Notes: generated by a model not told the origin, from the letters alone. Shown: positions 46,216 through 59,767, counted from the first letter of the stretch. The stretch is 64,000 nt of DNA from Stropharia rugosoannulata (GCA_028532985.1 JANCIK010000002.1:3224001-3288000); one strand, 5' to 3'. Program-made: numbers and translations.

Positions 46216-49200
46216 TTAAAGGAAAGGTACATTGGCCATTTCACCAGCTGCGAGGATATCGTCGTCAAATTCCTCGATGTTGGCCTCAATATCATCATGC
46301 TCTTCGCCTTCGTATCCACCGTCGCTGTCATCGTGAACAAATTGTCTATCACTGTTCTTGTCGTCATCATCATCAAACTCAAAGTGCTGCTCCTCCAAAG
46401 TGCCAGGCATGCTTGTCATGCTTCGTCTGCGCGTCCTTTTCCGCGGTTCATCTCCTCCCATTTCCACGTCGTCCTCGTCGTCATCCGATACGTAGGACGA
46501 CGATGGACTGATGCTGCGATAGTGCTCATTCTCCGCATTAAACTTGGACATGAAACCCAGCGTGGTGGTCAGTTTCTCGAAAGAAGACATTTGACGTAGA
46601 TGGGAGTTGCGATATGGCGACTCTTCAACTCCTGCCTCGCCAATGCTCGAAGTCACGGTAAATTGTTTACCGGTTGGTGGACGGCTGGGGGTATTTGAGT
46701 TCCCACCAAGACTGAAATTGCGTAGACGTGTCAGTGCACTCTGGTTGGATGTATCAGAACGTGCGCTGAGGGCAGGAGAAGGAGGAGTAAAGTCGGGTAG
46801 GGGGAAATCTTGCATCGCAGGTTTCCAATAGTTAAAGTCGGTGAATTCAGGCGCCCATTTACGATTGATAGGTGGGAACATCTGGTCAACTAAATCCGTC
46901 ATATGAATGTAGCTAGTCGACGCTGGTTTAGCTGAGGGTCCGGACACAGGATAGATAAATACCTACGAAGACTTATAGCCAGCAAGCTCCAGCAATTCCA
47001 TCTTAACTTCGCCCGAGCTGTCAATAGTAAATATACGAGCGCTTGGCACATTGACACTTCGGTAAGAAAGTGCGTCAGTAATTCTGTTACCAAAGCCAGC
47101 ATAGAAAGGGTTCCTCGCGGATTCGCCGAACAGTCGCTGAATATCGCGAAGACATGCCATTTTAAAAACCTCAGGTTTTCTCATAATAACCTCGCTGGTG
47201 CGAGAATCCGATTAGTCCGGACGATGGCATGCACATTATGGGAACGTACCGATGCAGGGAAGCCATGAGACGGTCGGGACTCATAATGACAGGACCTTCA
47301 GGAAGTTGATAATTATTTTGCTTGATGCCCTTGAGATAATCGCGCGTTGCATCTGCCTGGCCGATAGCACGGGAAGTCAAGTACATGATCTTGTAACCAT
47401 TTTTCACAATATCTGTGTATAGTTTCGCAACTCCTAGATGCGTCCAGTCACGGCCAATCATTGCAAAAACATGGCCCAAGCCATCGGATCTAAAGAGAGA
47501 TTTTTCAGCAACGAAGGGTGAGGTCAAACCGAAGATGCTTACTTGGTAATCGTGCCATCAATGTCAGAAATCACGACCAGGTCTGTGTACTCCCAGACAA
47601 ATATACGAGCAGTTGCAGCAATTGCTCCAGAAGCGGACAATGAGAAAGTGATTGAGTTGCTACCGGGTTTTAGATTGAGAGACTTCTGGGAGAAGTAGTG
47701 GCTCAATGTATAACATGCTTTGAACACCTATAAATCAGCACTTACCAGTTGTTCTGAAGTTAACCGTAGAGTTTTAGCATATTTCTTATTAGGAGCAGAA
47801 GCTGCAGGACGTGTGGGAGTCGCTTCTGACTCATCCTGGCTCAAGTTCGGGATAGATGAATCTGATGGATGTCGGGGAGGGGTGGTGGGAGTAATATCTG
47901 CCTTCACATTGGTCGTGGATGCACTCTTGGTTTTATTGATATAACCTTCATTCCCTTTTGGAAAGGGTAAGAGGACCGAATAGTTGTCTGAAGACTTCTG
48001 CCTTGATGAATATCTAGTTATAGTGATAGGACCATAAGTCGTGACTTACATGATCATGCAAAGAAGTTTGCTTGGATTTTTCATTGGTTGTGTCCTTCTG
48101 TCTACCTCTGCTCCACCAAGAAGACCATGAAGAAGAAGCAGGTTTCTTGGGCATACCTTCGTCGTGAACCTTATTATTCGACACATTTTCTGTTGCATTA
48201 ACAGAAGACGGTGTGCCTGAGTGAGATCGGTCACGGATGTCACCGACATTGTCGCTATATCCGCCGTCTGCGGGAGGTGAAACAGGCCTGAGAATATCAC
48301 CAGACGCTCTCTTTGCTAAGGCTGTTGTGCGCCATCGAACAAGCGCTTCCATCAAAGGAGACCCGTCATTTCTTGTGATATATCTAGCCAGAAATTCAAT
48401 ATTTCAAAATTAAAAATGGGCAATGAGTTTGAACGTACTGATTCCCCGCCCAACGTATAACAAGGTGTGGGTCATTTATAATACTTTCATCTTCCAGAAA
48501 GCGACTCCAGTCTATACAATGATCATCAAAGACTCTCATAGCCTCAATCTCATCATGTTCCTTTGTCGGTTCTGATAGAAAACTAGGTTCCCTTTGCGCA
48601 TCCTTTTGTTCTTCAAGTGCGTCTTCGCCTTCTGGTGGAATTAAGCTCAACTTGAAAGAGAGTTTGCGTCCTTCGATCTTGAGAATAAATGTAGTCAAAT
48701 CATCACGACTTGCGCTAAGCATTCCACCAGCTCCAAAACCCTCGCTATCAATCTCTTGCGGTAAGATTTCTCCTCGCCCATTCGAAACTTCATTCCATAT
48801 AAGTCCTCGCCCTCTCTGTTCTTGTTCTTCGTCGTCGCCTTCTTCGGTCTCAACATCTTCATATTCTTTATACTCCCTGCTATATCGTCTACCTTTGCTA
48901 ACAGGCCCGACTAAGAAGTGTGGGGGTACTGATCTACTTCTTCCTACTGGCCCAGTTTTAGACGTTTCGAGTTGTTGTCGCACAAGCTCGTCCACCAAAC
49001 ACATGCTGTCGTCGGAATCAACTGGGAGACGCATGCCGGCGAATCGGCCTTTCTTCTCTGATAGTCTACTACACTTTCTAGGAGCATATTTATTTTGCAC
49101 AGGATCGATCCGGTCGCCTTTTCCAAACGATGCCTTTATCGGAGAAGGTTGGGGAAATGCACCCCACTCCCACGAATATGCTACGGGAGCTTGACTTGCA

Positions 49201-50379
49201 GCCGATGCATCTAAGCCACCGAGCTGCTGAGGCCGCATCAAAGCATTTGGGGCATCACTGTCTATCTCTAGATCGGGTGGAGGCTCTGAAGTTGCACGAA
49301 AGGAATGTATATGGTTTGAAAACGATGGAGAAGCGGATTCAGATCCGGAAGGGGAGGGAGAAGGAGAAGGGGAGGAGAGGGACGAGGGAGATTTTGACGA
49401 AAATTCGATTGGTAGCACAGACTCAGAGTAGTTGGAGCGCGCTAAAGTCTGTGATTGCGCATTTCTGGAGGCCGTTTCTGAAACTGGTTCTTTGCGAGGA
49501 AATTTGAGTAGTGACCGCATTCTGTGACCGGATCGTTCATGGTCATGGTAACCTGATTTATACCCCTCCATGTCCAGTGTTACATCTGCGATCTCATCAG
49601 GCGCTGCGAGAAAGTAGAATTATAAAAAGCTCACCATGGTGGTATTCAACCTCTGGAACATGGGCGCGCGACCTAAGTGACTGGAGAGCCTCGTCTGCTC
49701 GTTGGTCTTGTTCTGACATCTCTGGAGTATGCCTGCGTTCTAATTCCTGTTCGCGCTCTGGCGGCAGGAATGATTGCACAATTGTAGCCTTGGAACCACT
49801 CCTCCGCAGCGCAGATGGAACGTTGAAGTGCTGCTTTGGCGTAGGTGGCACTTCTTCATCTACATTAGCGTCCAAATCAAGAAATTCAGGTTCAGTACGA
49901 TCTCTCTCGGCATTGGATTGAAATTCGTCTTCTGCGACGAGGTGTTCTTCCCTGTCCTTATCTGGTTTTGCTCCGAAACGATCAATGTTCACTGGAACTG
50001 CCTCTTGCGTTTCTTTTGTGTCGTCGCCAGGCACAGTTGGCTGCAGGATAGGTGAAGTGATGAGATCCGCTGGGACGTCATCCTCAGTCTCGAACACGAA
50101 GAAGGCCTCACCAGCCTCCCCAATCTTCATGTTGAAAGGAATGGGATTTCCGTTCACCAAGACGTTCACCTTCTTTTCTCCTGGTCGCAGAACTTGCCAT
50201 TTGCCGAATCGCACATGGAATGGGGAACATACGAGTTCCATGTCTCCATCATCTGTAGGCCGCTGAATGACGATGACGTCGATAGCACCTGTTAAAGTGG
50301 ACGGGTTGATTGGGGGTAGATCCTTGTAATATTGATACGGGGCGCTTATGGCATTGACAGCGCCGCGTATATAATTCAT
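46216..50379 (-). CDS. PAH1: Lipin, phosphatidate phosphatase PAH1
   Basis: Dephosphorylates phosphatidate to diacylglycerol and controls triacylglycerol and nuclear-membrane growth. Start ATG 50379; N-LIP: MNYIRGAVNAISAPYQYYKD, LTGAIDVIVI, CSPFHVRFGKWQVLRPGEKK, GEAFFVFET. Then comes a long Ser/Asp-rich middle, a conserved Trp segment (SSSWSSWWSRGR), and LNS2: LNLKPGSNSITFSLS, the catalytic HAD motif DLVVISDIDGTITK (near 47540-47575), GRDWTHLGVAKLYTDIVKNG, YKIMYLTSRAIGQADATRDY, PVIMSPDRLMASLHREV, YAGFGNRITDALSYRSVNVP and IFTIDSSGEVKMEL. The tail is acidic and ends MANVPFL, as in fungal Pah1 that docks to Nem1-Spo7. The large coding exons (48396-49571 region and the first exon) are separated by short introns. 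The upstream gene on the same strand ends only 84 bases before its ATG. Confidence 0.95.
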
Positions 50380-50462
50380 GGTCGCGAGAAGAAAGGAAAG
50401 AAATGGGTAGTAGTACGAGAGTATATTCCATGCTACAGTCATGTGATTTACTACTCTAGCGG

Positions 50463-50993
50463 TCAATGATGCGGCGCACTCATGTGGTCGTACAACGGTG
50501 CCATACTGGGCTTTATCCGGGTCAGCAAGTATCAAATAGAACCGGAATCAATACATACAGGAAGGTTGCGCTCCCTGCGAGTCAGTGAGTATATATGCAG
50601 CAACTTCAAGCGAACAGACGTACCACTTAGTGCCACCGGGTGCCGTCGGTGCTGTGTTGGATTGAGCGTGGTTAGAAGACTGAATAGACAAACGGCCCTC
50701 ACCGATGACGGGGTCGGGGTGTTTCATTTCAATGAGTGCTGCCTCTGCTTTCTCCAAGATCTTGGCTAGCGCTCGTGGATCCGACACATCCCTATTGTGC
50801 ATAGTGGTCAACGAAGAGCCCCGAGAACCTGCCAATACCCTCACCGGTTAGCCTCGAACTCTGCTCTTATTTGCAAGGCCTGGGCGCGCCATAGATCCCG
50901 TCTAATCGTCCAGTCCAGCTGATTCTTCAAGAAACGTCTATAAAGACCTTTGACATATTGCCGATGGGCTGAGGAGAAGGCCGATGCGGACAT
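50463..50993 (-). CDS. NDUFB9: Mitochondrial complex I subunit NDUFB9 (B22, LYR motif)
   Basis: Accessory subunit of NADH:ubiquinone oxidoreductase in the inner membrane; LYR proteins bind acyl-ACP. The ATG at 50993 gives MSASAFSSAHRQYVKGLYRR (LYR motif), then FLKNQLDWTIRRDLWRAQAL and QIRAEFEANR. Across an intron: DVSDPRALAKILEKAEAALI and EMKHPDPVI. Then TAPGGTKW and ERNLPP, all as in the family. The last intron (donor GTATGT after NLP) leads to SMAPLYDHMSAPHH ending at 50463. If it is retained, translation would stop near 50532. It is head-to-head with RRN3, with 131 bases between starts. Confidence 0.9.
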
Positions 50994-51124
50994 CGTTGTT
51001 AAAGTTGAGGGGACGCGAGAGCAGTTGCGCCAGCCCATGGGAGCTGCTGACGTAAGGCACTTTCCAAAAAATGGCGGTCCCCTGCAACCGGCGCCTTGTT
51101 CGTGCAGATATCCTCCTGACTGCC

Positions 51125-53987
51125 ATGGAACCACATTCAACTCGTTCCCAGTTCAATCACAGGGCTCCGAAGTCAGGTCCGATGTCTCGCAACGTAGAAT
51201 TTTCACCAGGACAAAAACCTGAGACGGCGAAACTTCCGCCAAGGAAGACTTCGTCCAAGGCGTCGAAGGAGGCTTCAGCAAATCTGTTCGCTCGTCGCCC
51301 AATAGCAACGAACTCTCGTGTAAAACAGGACGAGCTGTTCAAACGCGATATGTATCTATCTTTTGTCTCGAATGCACTCCAACAGAAAATAAACGTGCGT
51401 TATTCCCTCGTTTCTTTGCATGCCACTCGAATGACGAAGGCTATCAGGGAATATCCGACACCTTTGACGAGCTTGTCTCCCAGTTCACCTCCTTCTCGTC
51501 ACCTTTGCAAAAATTACAACCGCTCGATACTGCCCAGATCAGGCTGTGGCTTTTGGCTCTATCTCACGTTGTGTCTCGCCTTGAGAGAACACACTCGGCA
51601 TTAGTCGACGCCATCGTCAACATGCCTTGGACCACGCTCGACAACACGACAGTTAAATCGTACACCGTGTTTATAGGCATGCTTTTAAGTGCCCGTCCCG
51701 AATATCTGTCCCTCGTATTATCTAAGATCGCACAGGGGTTTACGTATCGTGTGTATATATATGCGCATTCACAGTCGTTTCTCGAATCTGACTTTTAACA
51801 GAAGCGGGAATCCAGGCTCTCGATTCAAATCTACCGTCGACGTCCAACACTCCTTTGACAAGAAGAGTTGTCTACGATCGCTTGCACTATCTATTGCAAC
51901 ACATCATTTCCCTGGTGCCTACTCTTCCATCGACTCTGCAACCTCTCCTGGTTCGGTTCTTTCCACATAAAAGGCAAAATCAACTTGCCCAGACAACATA
52001 TATTCGAAATTTGCTACGAATTTCAAGCTACTGTCCAGAATTGGCTGACAAGATCATAGCCACTATTGTTGACCGAGCAATCCAAATAGACGTGCGTGAT
52101 CCTAATATATGGCGGTGGTTGTTGCTCAGGTTCTTTGCAGGTTGAGATTCAAATCGAACTTGATGAACTTGACGAAGAGGAGCTTCCTGAGCAGGAAGAC
52201 TGCGAACTTGACCCGTTTGACATCATCTTGGGTCAAGAACCAGGTCACTGCCTTTCCGACTCAGAAGACGACAACTCAGATGGGGACGACTTTAGCGACC
52301 TCTCATCAGAGGCTGAAGATCTGGGGGATGACTCCACTGTAAGACCGGAATTGCCCACGAATATGCAACATATACAGGATATGGTCAAGAAACTAGACGC
52401 TACATTGTACCTCTTATTTGAGCACTTCGACAAAATGAAACAGCGGAGTAGCAGAAGCGTGAACTCACGTCCGATGTCTCCGATAGAGCTGCCACCACTG
52501 CCACCATTGGAAAGCAGCTTCTTGGAGTCTGGTCCTCCTTCAACCCAGAATGCCCAACGGAGTATTTCAAAGTCACGGCCAACGACATCACTTCTTACAT
52601 CCTCTGCGTTTGCATCGTCTTCGATCCCATCAACAATCTCTACAGCTCCTCCTGACAAATCACCCCTTCGCGCCCAGTTTCACTCCCTTCTATCCATATT
52701 TGACCGAACCATCCTCCCGACGTTCAAATCACGTTATACTCAGTTTCTCGTATTTTGGTATGCATCCTTGGATCCCGAATTTGCGGATGTCTTTCAAGGG
52801 ATGCTTGTTGAGCGCGCACTGATGCCCTCCTCAATTCGCGGACCCGTTTCTACATCAAATCTGAGTCCCGCAGAAAATGACCTGTCGCAATCTGCGAACG
52901 CTCATCTGGTTACTCCTGAACTGACTCGAGCAGCCGCGGCCTCATATATTGGTAGTTTTGTGAGTCGTGCAACGTTTATAGATCGGGAGGGAACTCGACG
53001 GGTGGTTGCCGTTTTGTGCGAATATCTACGTGCACACCTTGATGCTATTGAAGGTGACCTGAAGGCGGGACTTGAATCAGGGAGTGGATACAAAGGGCTA
53101 TCGTCGTACAATGAAAAGAATGCGGCAGCCATGGTTAGCTCTATATTGACTTCTGGGCAGCACGGGGTATTCTATGCAGTTTCGCAAGCAGTTTTCTTGA
53201 TCTTTTGCTTTAGATGGAGGGATTTGCTGGGCGAAGACGATGAGGAGTTAGATCTCGACCTGGAATTTGACCCCGACTTAAGTACTGAGCAGAGTGACTC
53301 CCATGGAACTGGGCGGCTACGACAGGCGGGAAGGACGAAGGATAAATGGATGCCTGAGCTCTCCATTTTGAAAAGGATTGTCACCTGTATCTTAAACCCA
53401 TTGAAGGTATGTGCCATCTTTGTGGTACTTATTTCTCGGCTTACGATTTCCAGGTTTGCTCTCCCAATGTGGTTATGCAATTTGCCCGTGTCGCACAAGC
53501 AACTGACTTCATCTATTGTTACACAATCCTGGAAACAAACAAACGGAAGGATATCTCTGTTTCATTGTCTGTATCCAAATCAACAGGAGTTCCTTCTGCG
53601 CGCAACAGTCTGTCATCTATGTTGTCATTGTTGCAATCCAAAGTTCTCTTTGAACCGGCTGCGATCGAATTAACTACATTCTTTCCATTCGACCCTTACC
53701 GCCTTCCAAAGTCAAACGTCTTCATTCAGGGCGTGTACAGGGAATGGTCATCTGTAGCCATTGATGATGAAGAAGACGATGAAGACGATGAAGATTCTGA
53801 TCTCGAAGACCTAGAGCTGGAGGAGAATGTGGACGATTCGTCAGAAGTCGATGACGCGAGGAGACCTTATCTTAAAATTCCTAAAGACTCTACGTCTGGA
53901 AAGAGTGACGACGGAGGGATAGGAGAATCGTTTGGTGCGATGAGTATCAGCCCCGCCCGTATGTCTATCTCAGTGGGCATGAGATGA
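51125..53987 (+). CDS. RRN3: RNA polymerase I-specific initiation factor RRN3
   Basis: Binds Pol I and makes it competent for rRNA gene initiation. Start MEPHSTRSQFNHRAPKS; the ATG at 51125 is preferred. HEAT-like segments: KRDMYLSFVSNALQQKI, IRLWLLALSHVVSRLERTHS, YDRLHYLLQHIISLVPTLPS, LLRISSYCPELADKIIATIV and DRAIQIDVEIQIELDELDEE. Then come an acidic Ser/Asp loop and the hallmark region: FDRTILPTFKSRYTQFLVFW, YIGSFVSRATFID, VVAVLCEYLRAHLDAIEGDL, GVFYAVSQAVFLIFCFRWRD, LNPLK joined by an intron to VCSPNVVMQFARVAQ, and FFPFDPYRLPKSNVFIQGVY with REW next. The C-terminus is acidic and ends MSISVGMR at 53987. About six introns. Assignment is strong. Confidence 0.95.
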
Positions 53988-54514
53988 CTCGTGCAAAGGG
54001 ATTGTAGGCTTTCATTACTTTTCTGGCGCACTATTCAATACGCCATTATTGCCTTTTCTGCCTTCTGATGTCCTACAAAACTTAGACTGGGCTCTCGATT
54101 TTATTTTTGCGATGGACGCTGTCACTTGTCCGAGATGTCTTAATCAATACTTTTCATTGGATCCTGACGTACTAGTACATGGTTTATATTGCTGTTGTCT
54201 TTGCTGTTCTTGTACATTCTATCTCATCCATTTCTACGCTTATACAGCTTAGCCGATTGGATATCTTGAGTATGTAACATTTAACATACTACTTCATGCA
54301 CCTATAACATAATATCAAGTCTGCTTGAAGCTTGAAGCTTGAAGTCTGCACTGATCAAACCGTCACATGTTCGCCTTGCCGCCATAGACGCGACTTACTT
54401 ATTGGAGCCTCTGCCTCAGGCCACGAGCTGTTCATCATTTACTTTGCACTCTGCTTGCAGTCTGGATTACAGTCTTTTACCTGTCGGAACATGGGTACGC
54501 TGTAAACTCTCATC
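53988..54514. other. Intergenic region with GCTTGAA tandem repeat
   Basis: About 530 bases between RRN3 and VAC14. Three tandem copies of GCTTGAA sit at 54323-54344. No gene is seen. Confidence 0.5.
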
Positions 54515-57500
54515 ATGAATATGGTCCTTTCTCAAAAGTATGAACCAGACTCTGCTGTATCAAAACAGCTAATTGACAAGATATATGAGAAACGCAAGGC
54601 AGCAGCCCTCGAGCTCGAGAAGTGGGTTGGATAGCGTTGTATGCTTGAATTTTACACATCTCATGGCATGGGCTCTTCCGTCAGACAGGTCCGGGAATGT
54701 CATCAACAAGGAGAACACAAACGAATTGGGCAGATCATTGACCAACTGGTGGAGATGTTTAACAACCCCTCGAACCAGCTGCACATTCGTAATGGAGGTC
54801 TGATAGGACTGGCTGGGACGGCTATTGCTCTGGGCGTTGAAGTTGCGCCTTACATGGATAAGTTCATCGAACCGCTCTTGGACTGCTTCGTCGACCCTGA
54901 AAACCGGATCCGCTACTTTTCGGCGGAATGTCTATACAATATCGCGAAGGTGTCCAAAGGAGAAGTTCTCGTGTATTTCAATGATATATTTGATGCATTG
55001 AGCAAGGTGCGTTTGTTGTTGTGGTTTAGGTTGTTCATTTCTTGATAATGGTTGTGCAGCTGGCTGCAGACTCTGAGCTATCAGTGAAGAACGGTGCTGA
55101 ACTGCTAGACCGCCTGTTGAAAGACATAGTTGCTGAGTCTGCCTCTGTATATATTCCTCATTATCCGGAAACTGAGAAATCAAGAGCACAGCGCGAGAAG
55201 CCTAATGGCGTCCTTGTTCCTCTCCCAGATAGTACCCCAGGAGACAACGTAAAGAAAGCGTTTTCTTTGGCATATTTTATACCTCTACTTCGCGAGCGAA
55301 TATACGTTGTCAGCCCATTTACACGAAGCTACCTGGTATCATGGATCAATGTCCTAGACTCTGTACCAGAACTGGAATTGATAACATATCTCCCTGAATT
55401 CTTGGATGGTCTTATGTATGTACGTTTTGCTTATCATCTATTAAGCTAATACGATTTACACACAGGAAATATCTTTCCGATCCTACTGAAGACGTTCGCG
55501 TTGCCACTGAAATATTGTTGGCTGATTTTCTGCGCGAGTTACGGGATGTTACCGTTGTTTCGCAACAGCTTGAACAACAAGGAAGAGTGCAAACTCCTGC
55601 TGATTCAATTCGTCGAGGGGGAAAATCTGATAGTGAAAAGTTACCAGACTTGACGCTGGAAAACGCTGAACGTGCATTGTATATGCTGGAAAACGAGGAA
55701 CATGAACGGTCGTATGACAGCAGTCCATTTGGACAACGTGATTATGCCTTGGAAGGGGAGGACGGGCTTGGGGGTATTTGCCCTTTAAATGTTCTTTATT
55801 CTTCGACTAACTTTGACCTGTAGCCTGGATTCCGGGTCAGGGTGTCAAAATTGATTATCCCGCTATCATAGAGACTCTGATTCGCCAGCTGAATGGAGAA
55901 AGTAAGGCTGTGGCGTTTTTTTCTAGCGTTGTGTTGACTTATTTCCGGTAGATGAAGAAATTCAACAGGCCACAGCGCTAAGGTGGCTGGCAGAATTCTT
56001 GAGTTTCGCGAACGACGTCATGGTTCCCTTCACTCCCCGCCTCATATCCGCCATCCTTCCCAACCTTGCGCATCATGTTCCAATGATCCAATCGGCTGCA
56101 ATTCGCACCAACAAACTGTTGCTGAATGTTATTCAGAAACTTCCGTCTCCTCAGGAACCGTCACCCCCCAAAGCCGTGTCTGAAAAGTCGATACCCTCAT
56201 CCAAGCTCCCCCGTTCTCCGACACCAACATCTAACTCGAGACAAGGTTCGTCCTCAAAGGATATGTCGGATAGCGTCATAGAGAATGTCCCTCTTAATGC
56301 CGGGATGCGTGCTCGTGCTAGTACAGTCGATCTCGCAATAACCTCGCGCTCAAACGGATCAGCCGAGGTCTCCGGTGCATCCACAAGTCGGCCGCATTCC
56401 CCTGTTTCAATGAGCAGCCAAACTGGCCCCAGTGGAAACCTGGCTAATTCTGGACATATGGAAGAGCTTGATCCTTTTGACTATCAGCGTACTGTCAACG
56501 AATTGACAATCCAATTTCTGAGTGAATTTGAGGAAACCAGAGTTGCTGCGCTTAAATGGCTTATTATGCTTCACCAAAAAGCACCAAAGAAGGTTTATAT
56601 GTCTTTTCTTTGTGCGAACAGTACTGATGTCATCCTAGATTCTTGCCATGGATGATGGAACATTCCCGGCTTTGCTCAAGACGTTATCTGATAGCTCTGA
56701 AGAGGTTACTACCTTGTTAAACTTAACGTGTCTCTTTCTAACTCACCAAAACAGGTTATTAAACACGATCTGCAGCTACTAGCTCAGATTTCTTCGAGTT
56801 CGGAGGAAAGTTATTTTAAGGCCTTTATGGTTAACCTTTTGGAACTCTTTAGCACGGACAGGAGGTTACTTGAGACTCGGGGTAGTCTCATCATTCGCCA
56901 GCTATGTCTCAACTTGAACACCGAGCGAATATACCGCACGTTCGCTGAGATCATAGAGAAGGAAGACGTAAGGTCATTCCTTTTATAATTATATATATAT
57001 GTCTAATGACATTGCACAGGACCTTGAGTTTGCCAGCGTCATTGTACAAAAACTTAATCTGATTTTGATTACATCACCCGAGTTGGCTGACTTCAGAAAG
57101 CGGCTAAAAAGTCTTGAAACAAGGGTTAGTCTTGTAGTACTTTGGGATCTGGCGTTCATGTGCTAATATGGAATTTCAGCAGGACGGACAGGCACTGTTT
57201 ACGACGCTATATAGATCATGGTGTCACAATGCGGTGTCTGTCTTTTCGCTCTGTCTTCTGGCTCAAGCATATGAACATGCGTCGAATCTTTTGCAAATCT
57301 TTGCCGATCTCGAAATTACAGTGCAAATGTTGGTGCAAGTTGATAAGCTAGTGCAACTTATTGAGTCTCCAGTCTTTACATGTATGTGTCGTCTAGTTAG
57401 CCTTTTCCGCTGCTTTCTAACCACTGTGGGACCTAGACATTCGCTTACAACTCCTTGAGCCAGAACGTTACCCTTACTTGTTCAAATGCTTGTATGGCAT

Positions 57501-58094
57501 CTTAATGTTGTTGCCCCAAAGCTCAGCGTTTGTCTCATTGCGTAACCGTTTGAATGCTGTCAATTCGGCAGGTTTTCTGCAAATCGCACCGAAGTCGTAA
57601 GATGCAACACGTATCCGAATAATTCTCTTCCTGATCTTTTTCGTAGCTCTGTAACACCTCTGGCAGCTCGATCCAAGATTACCCGCGATGAAATCAAATG
57701 GCAAGATCTGCTCAGTCACTTCCGTTCCGTTCAAGCCAAACATGAGAAAGCACGACGACAGACACCCGAGAATGACACGTCTCCGGTAGTCGGGTTTCCA
57801 GAGGATAAACACCATGATCCTATGGACAAGCTCGGACGGTCAACAGCTCCTGCTCAACTGGTTATGCGTAGAAGAGTAACCGGAGACATCACATCGTCTA
57901 ATAATGTTGCAATACCGCCGCCACCCTCAAGAGCAGGAGCATTATCTCCCCTCAATCCCAGAGCACGTGGAGCTGGCCCCCTAACAGGTCTCATTGGGCC
58001 AAATGCGGCGAGTGTACCTTCAAATCTGAATCCAGCAGTAGCCCTGGCCCACGCACAGAAACAAAGACGGCCGTTGGATTTGAGTAGGAAATAG
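54515..58094 (+). CDS. VAC14: VAC14, scaffold of the PIKfyve/Fab1 complex
   Basis: HEAT-repeat scaffold that holds Fab1 and Fig4 for PI(3,5)P2 synthesis on vacuole or endosome membranes. Start [20 protein letters not shown], then [18 protein letters not shown] (first intron acceptor CAG before ACAGGTC). HEAT segments: [115 protein letters not shown] and [20 protein letters not shown]. After a Ser/Pro loop comes the conserved C-terminal half: [78 protein letters not shown] and [15 protein letters not shown], typical of the Vac14 C-terminal Fig4-binding domain. The tail is Pro/Ala-rich, ending PLDLSRK. About ten introns. Confidence 0.95.
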
Positions 58095-58367
58095 TTGGGA
58101 AACAGTGCATGTTAATTCGATGTTCTGCCGGGACTTTGCTATATACGGATTATATCATGTTACCTTTTTGCATTCAATCTTCGTTCTCGATCTTTTGCAG
58201 TCAGTGTTCTAATTTCTCGCTTATTCTAAATTGTGTATACATCATCTCACTTCATAAAATAAAAGGGTTTATTAATGTTTGACTTTCTCAGTTAAGTTGC
58301 TAACATTTATACAGTACATGTTCAGAGTTATGCTGGTCAGCATTGCCCGGACACCGTTACAAGCAGT

Positions 58368-59507
58368 TTACAGCTGCGAAAAGCGTGAAACTAAGATGTT
58401 CTGTTTGATTTGACTGATGTCGTCGTCGGTCATTCCGACGTAACATTTGATGTATTCTTCGACACCACCATACGTTTTGTCAAAGTGATGGAGAAAAGCT
58501 GTCATCGTTTCATGACTAAAGTGATAAGTCTCAATAAGGTGTAATCGAAACGAATGAACAGCGCATACCGACAAGTAAACATATTCAAGGCGGCTTCGTT
58601 GTTGGAGGCGAAAAGAGGTTCTTTGGAGAGGCGGGCCATGATCTTTTCACGTGCTGGTTCTCGGCCAACTCTTGTGAGGGCGTAATCGTGTGCTATTTGC
58701 TCATCGTCCACCCCAGCTAGCTGAGGGGTCATGACCGTATTGTGACAGTAATTAATTATTGTTTAGTGTCCAACCAATATTATTGAAACGTTGAACGTAC
58801 CCGCAGAATAATAGCAGCTATGATCCCAGTTCTATCCTTTCCTGCTGTACAGTGGAAAATGCATCCATGATCCGGACTGTCTTTGATATGACGAAGTATC
58901 GCCCCGAAGGCAGGACCTCCGTGATCTAAAATTTGGGAGTATAATTCAAGAAACGCCTATACCCAGTTGTATAAGGAATGTAATTCGTCGTGAAAGTATT
59001 AAGAGCTCACCTCTGTTTTGCCGCTGGCGTAGAGCTGGTATCGCCTGTAAAGAGGAGTCATTTAATTTGGGCAATAAACACTTGTATGGGACCCACGTAC
59101 GTACTTGGCCATCATCTCCGGGCTGTAATCTTCAACCTTAAATACTGGGACATGTAGAACCTCAACCCCGTCGATGGCGGGTATGGGTGTATTGTATTTG
59201 CGTATTTCTGTATCGGAACGTAAATCGAATACTTTAGTGATACCAAGCTTCCTAATCTTGTTTTTGCCTAAGAAAGTGCATGAGTGAGCCCTCCTAACAG
59301 AGTTATTTCATGCTAACCATCTTCTGTGATCCCTGAGAGCTCCGCTGAGCGAATCAAGTACCAAGATTTGGTAACATACCCTGGCCTATTTAATGAGGCG
59401 TAGTTTCCGAGGTCCCTTGCATTGATGACTCCCGATATATTAACAAACGGTGGTTTTGAAAGGACATCTTGTACGTATGCCGGATCCAAAGGGTCAAGAT
59501 CCTGCAT
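58368..59507 (-). CDS. Tyrosine/serine phosphatase of the IphP-like (Y_phosphatase3) family
   Basis: Cys-based phosphatase. The ATG at 59507 gives MQDLDPLDPAYVQDVLSKPP, then the family start FVNISGVINARDLGNYASLN and SWYLIRSAELSG. Next: KIRKLGITKVFDLRSDTEIR, VEDYSPEMMAKRYQLY and the active site GCIFHCTAGKDRTGIIAAII, whose CTAGKDRT P-loop holds the nucleophile Cys and the Arg. Last come DDEQIAHDYALTRVGREPAR and ETMTAFLHHFDKTYGGVEEY. It ends ILVSRFSQL. Six or so short introns. Probably cytosolic. Substrate unknown; the family includes phosphoinositide and phosphotyrosine phosphatases. It is head-to-head with MCM6, with 260 bases between starts. Confidence 0.9.
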
Positions 59508-59767
59508 GGCGGAAGGAGTAGTAAAGACTAGTTGTTTCTGCTAACGGTATTGACTTGGTATAAACCTGTCCATTTGTTGTTCGACTGTTGACTTGCTGTC
59601 GACGCTCCGAGTGACAGGCTGATCAGGGAATATCGTGACTAAATGGCGTCACGCGCCTACACACGAAAGAACCTGCCCTAAACATTACTATAGCGTTTTT
59701 CATTCCAGTCGCGTTCGATGTCCATGAGCAATTAGCATTTCCCTTCACACCCAGCGATACCTTGATC

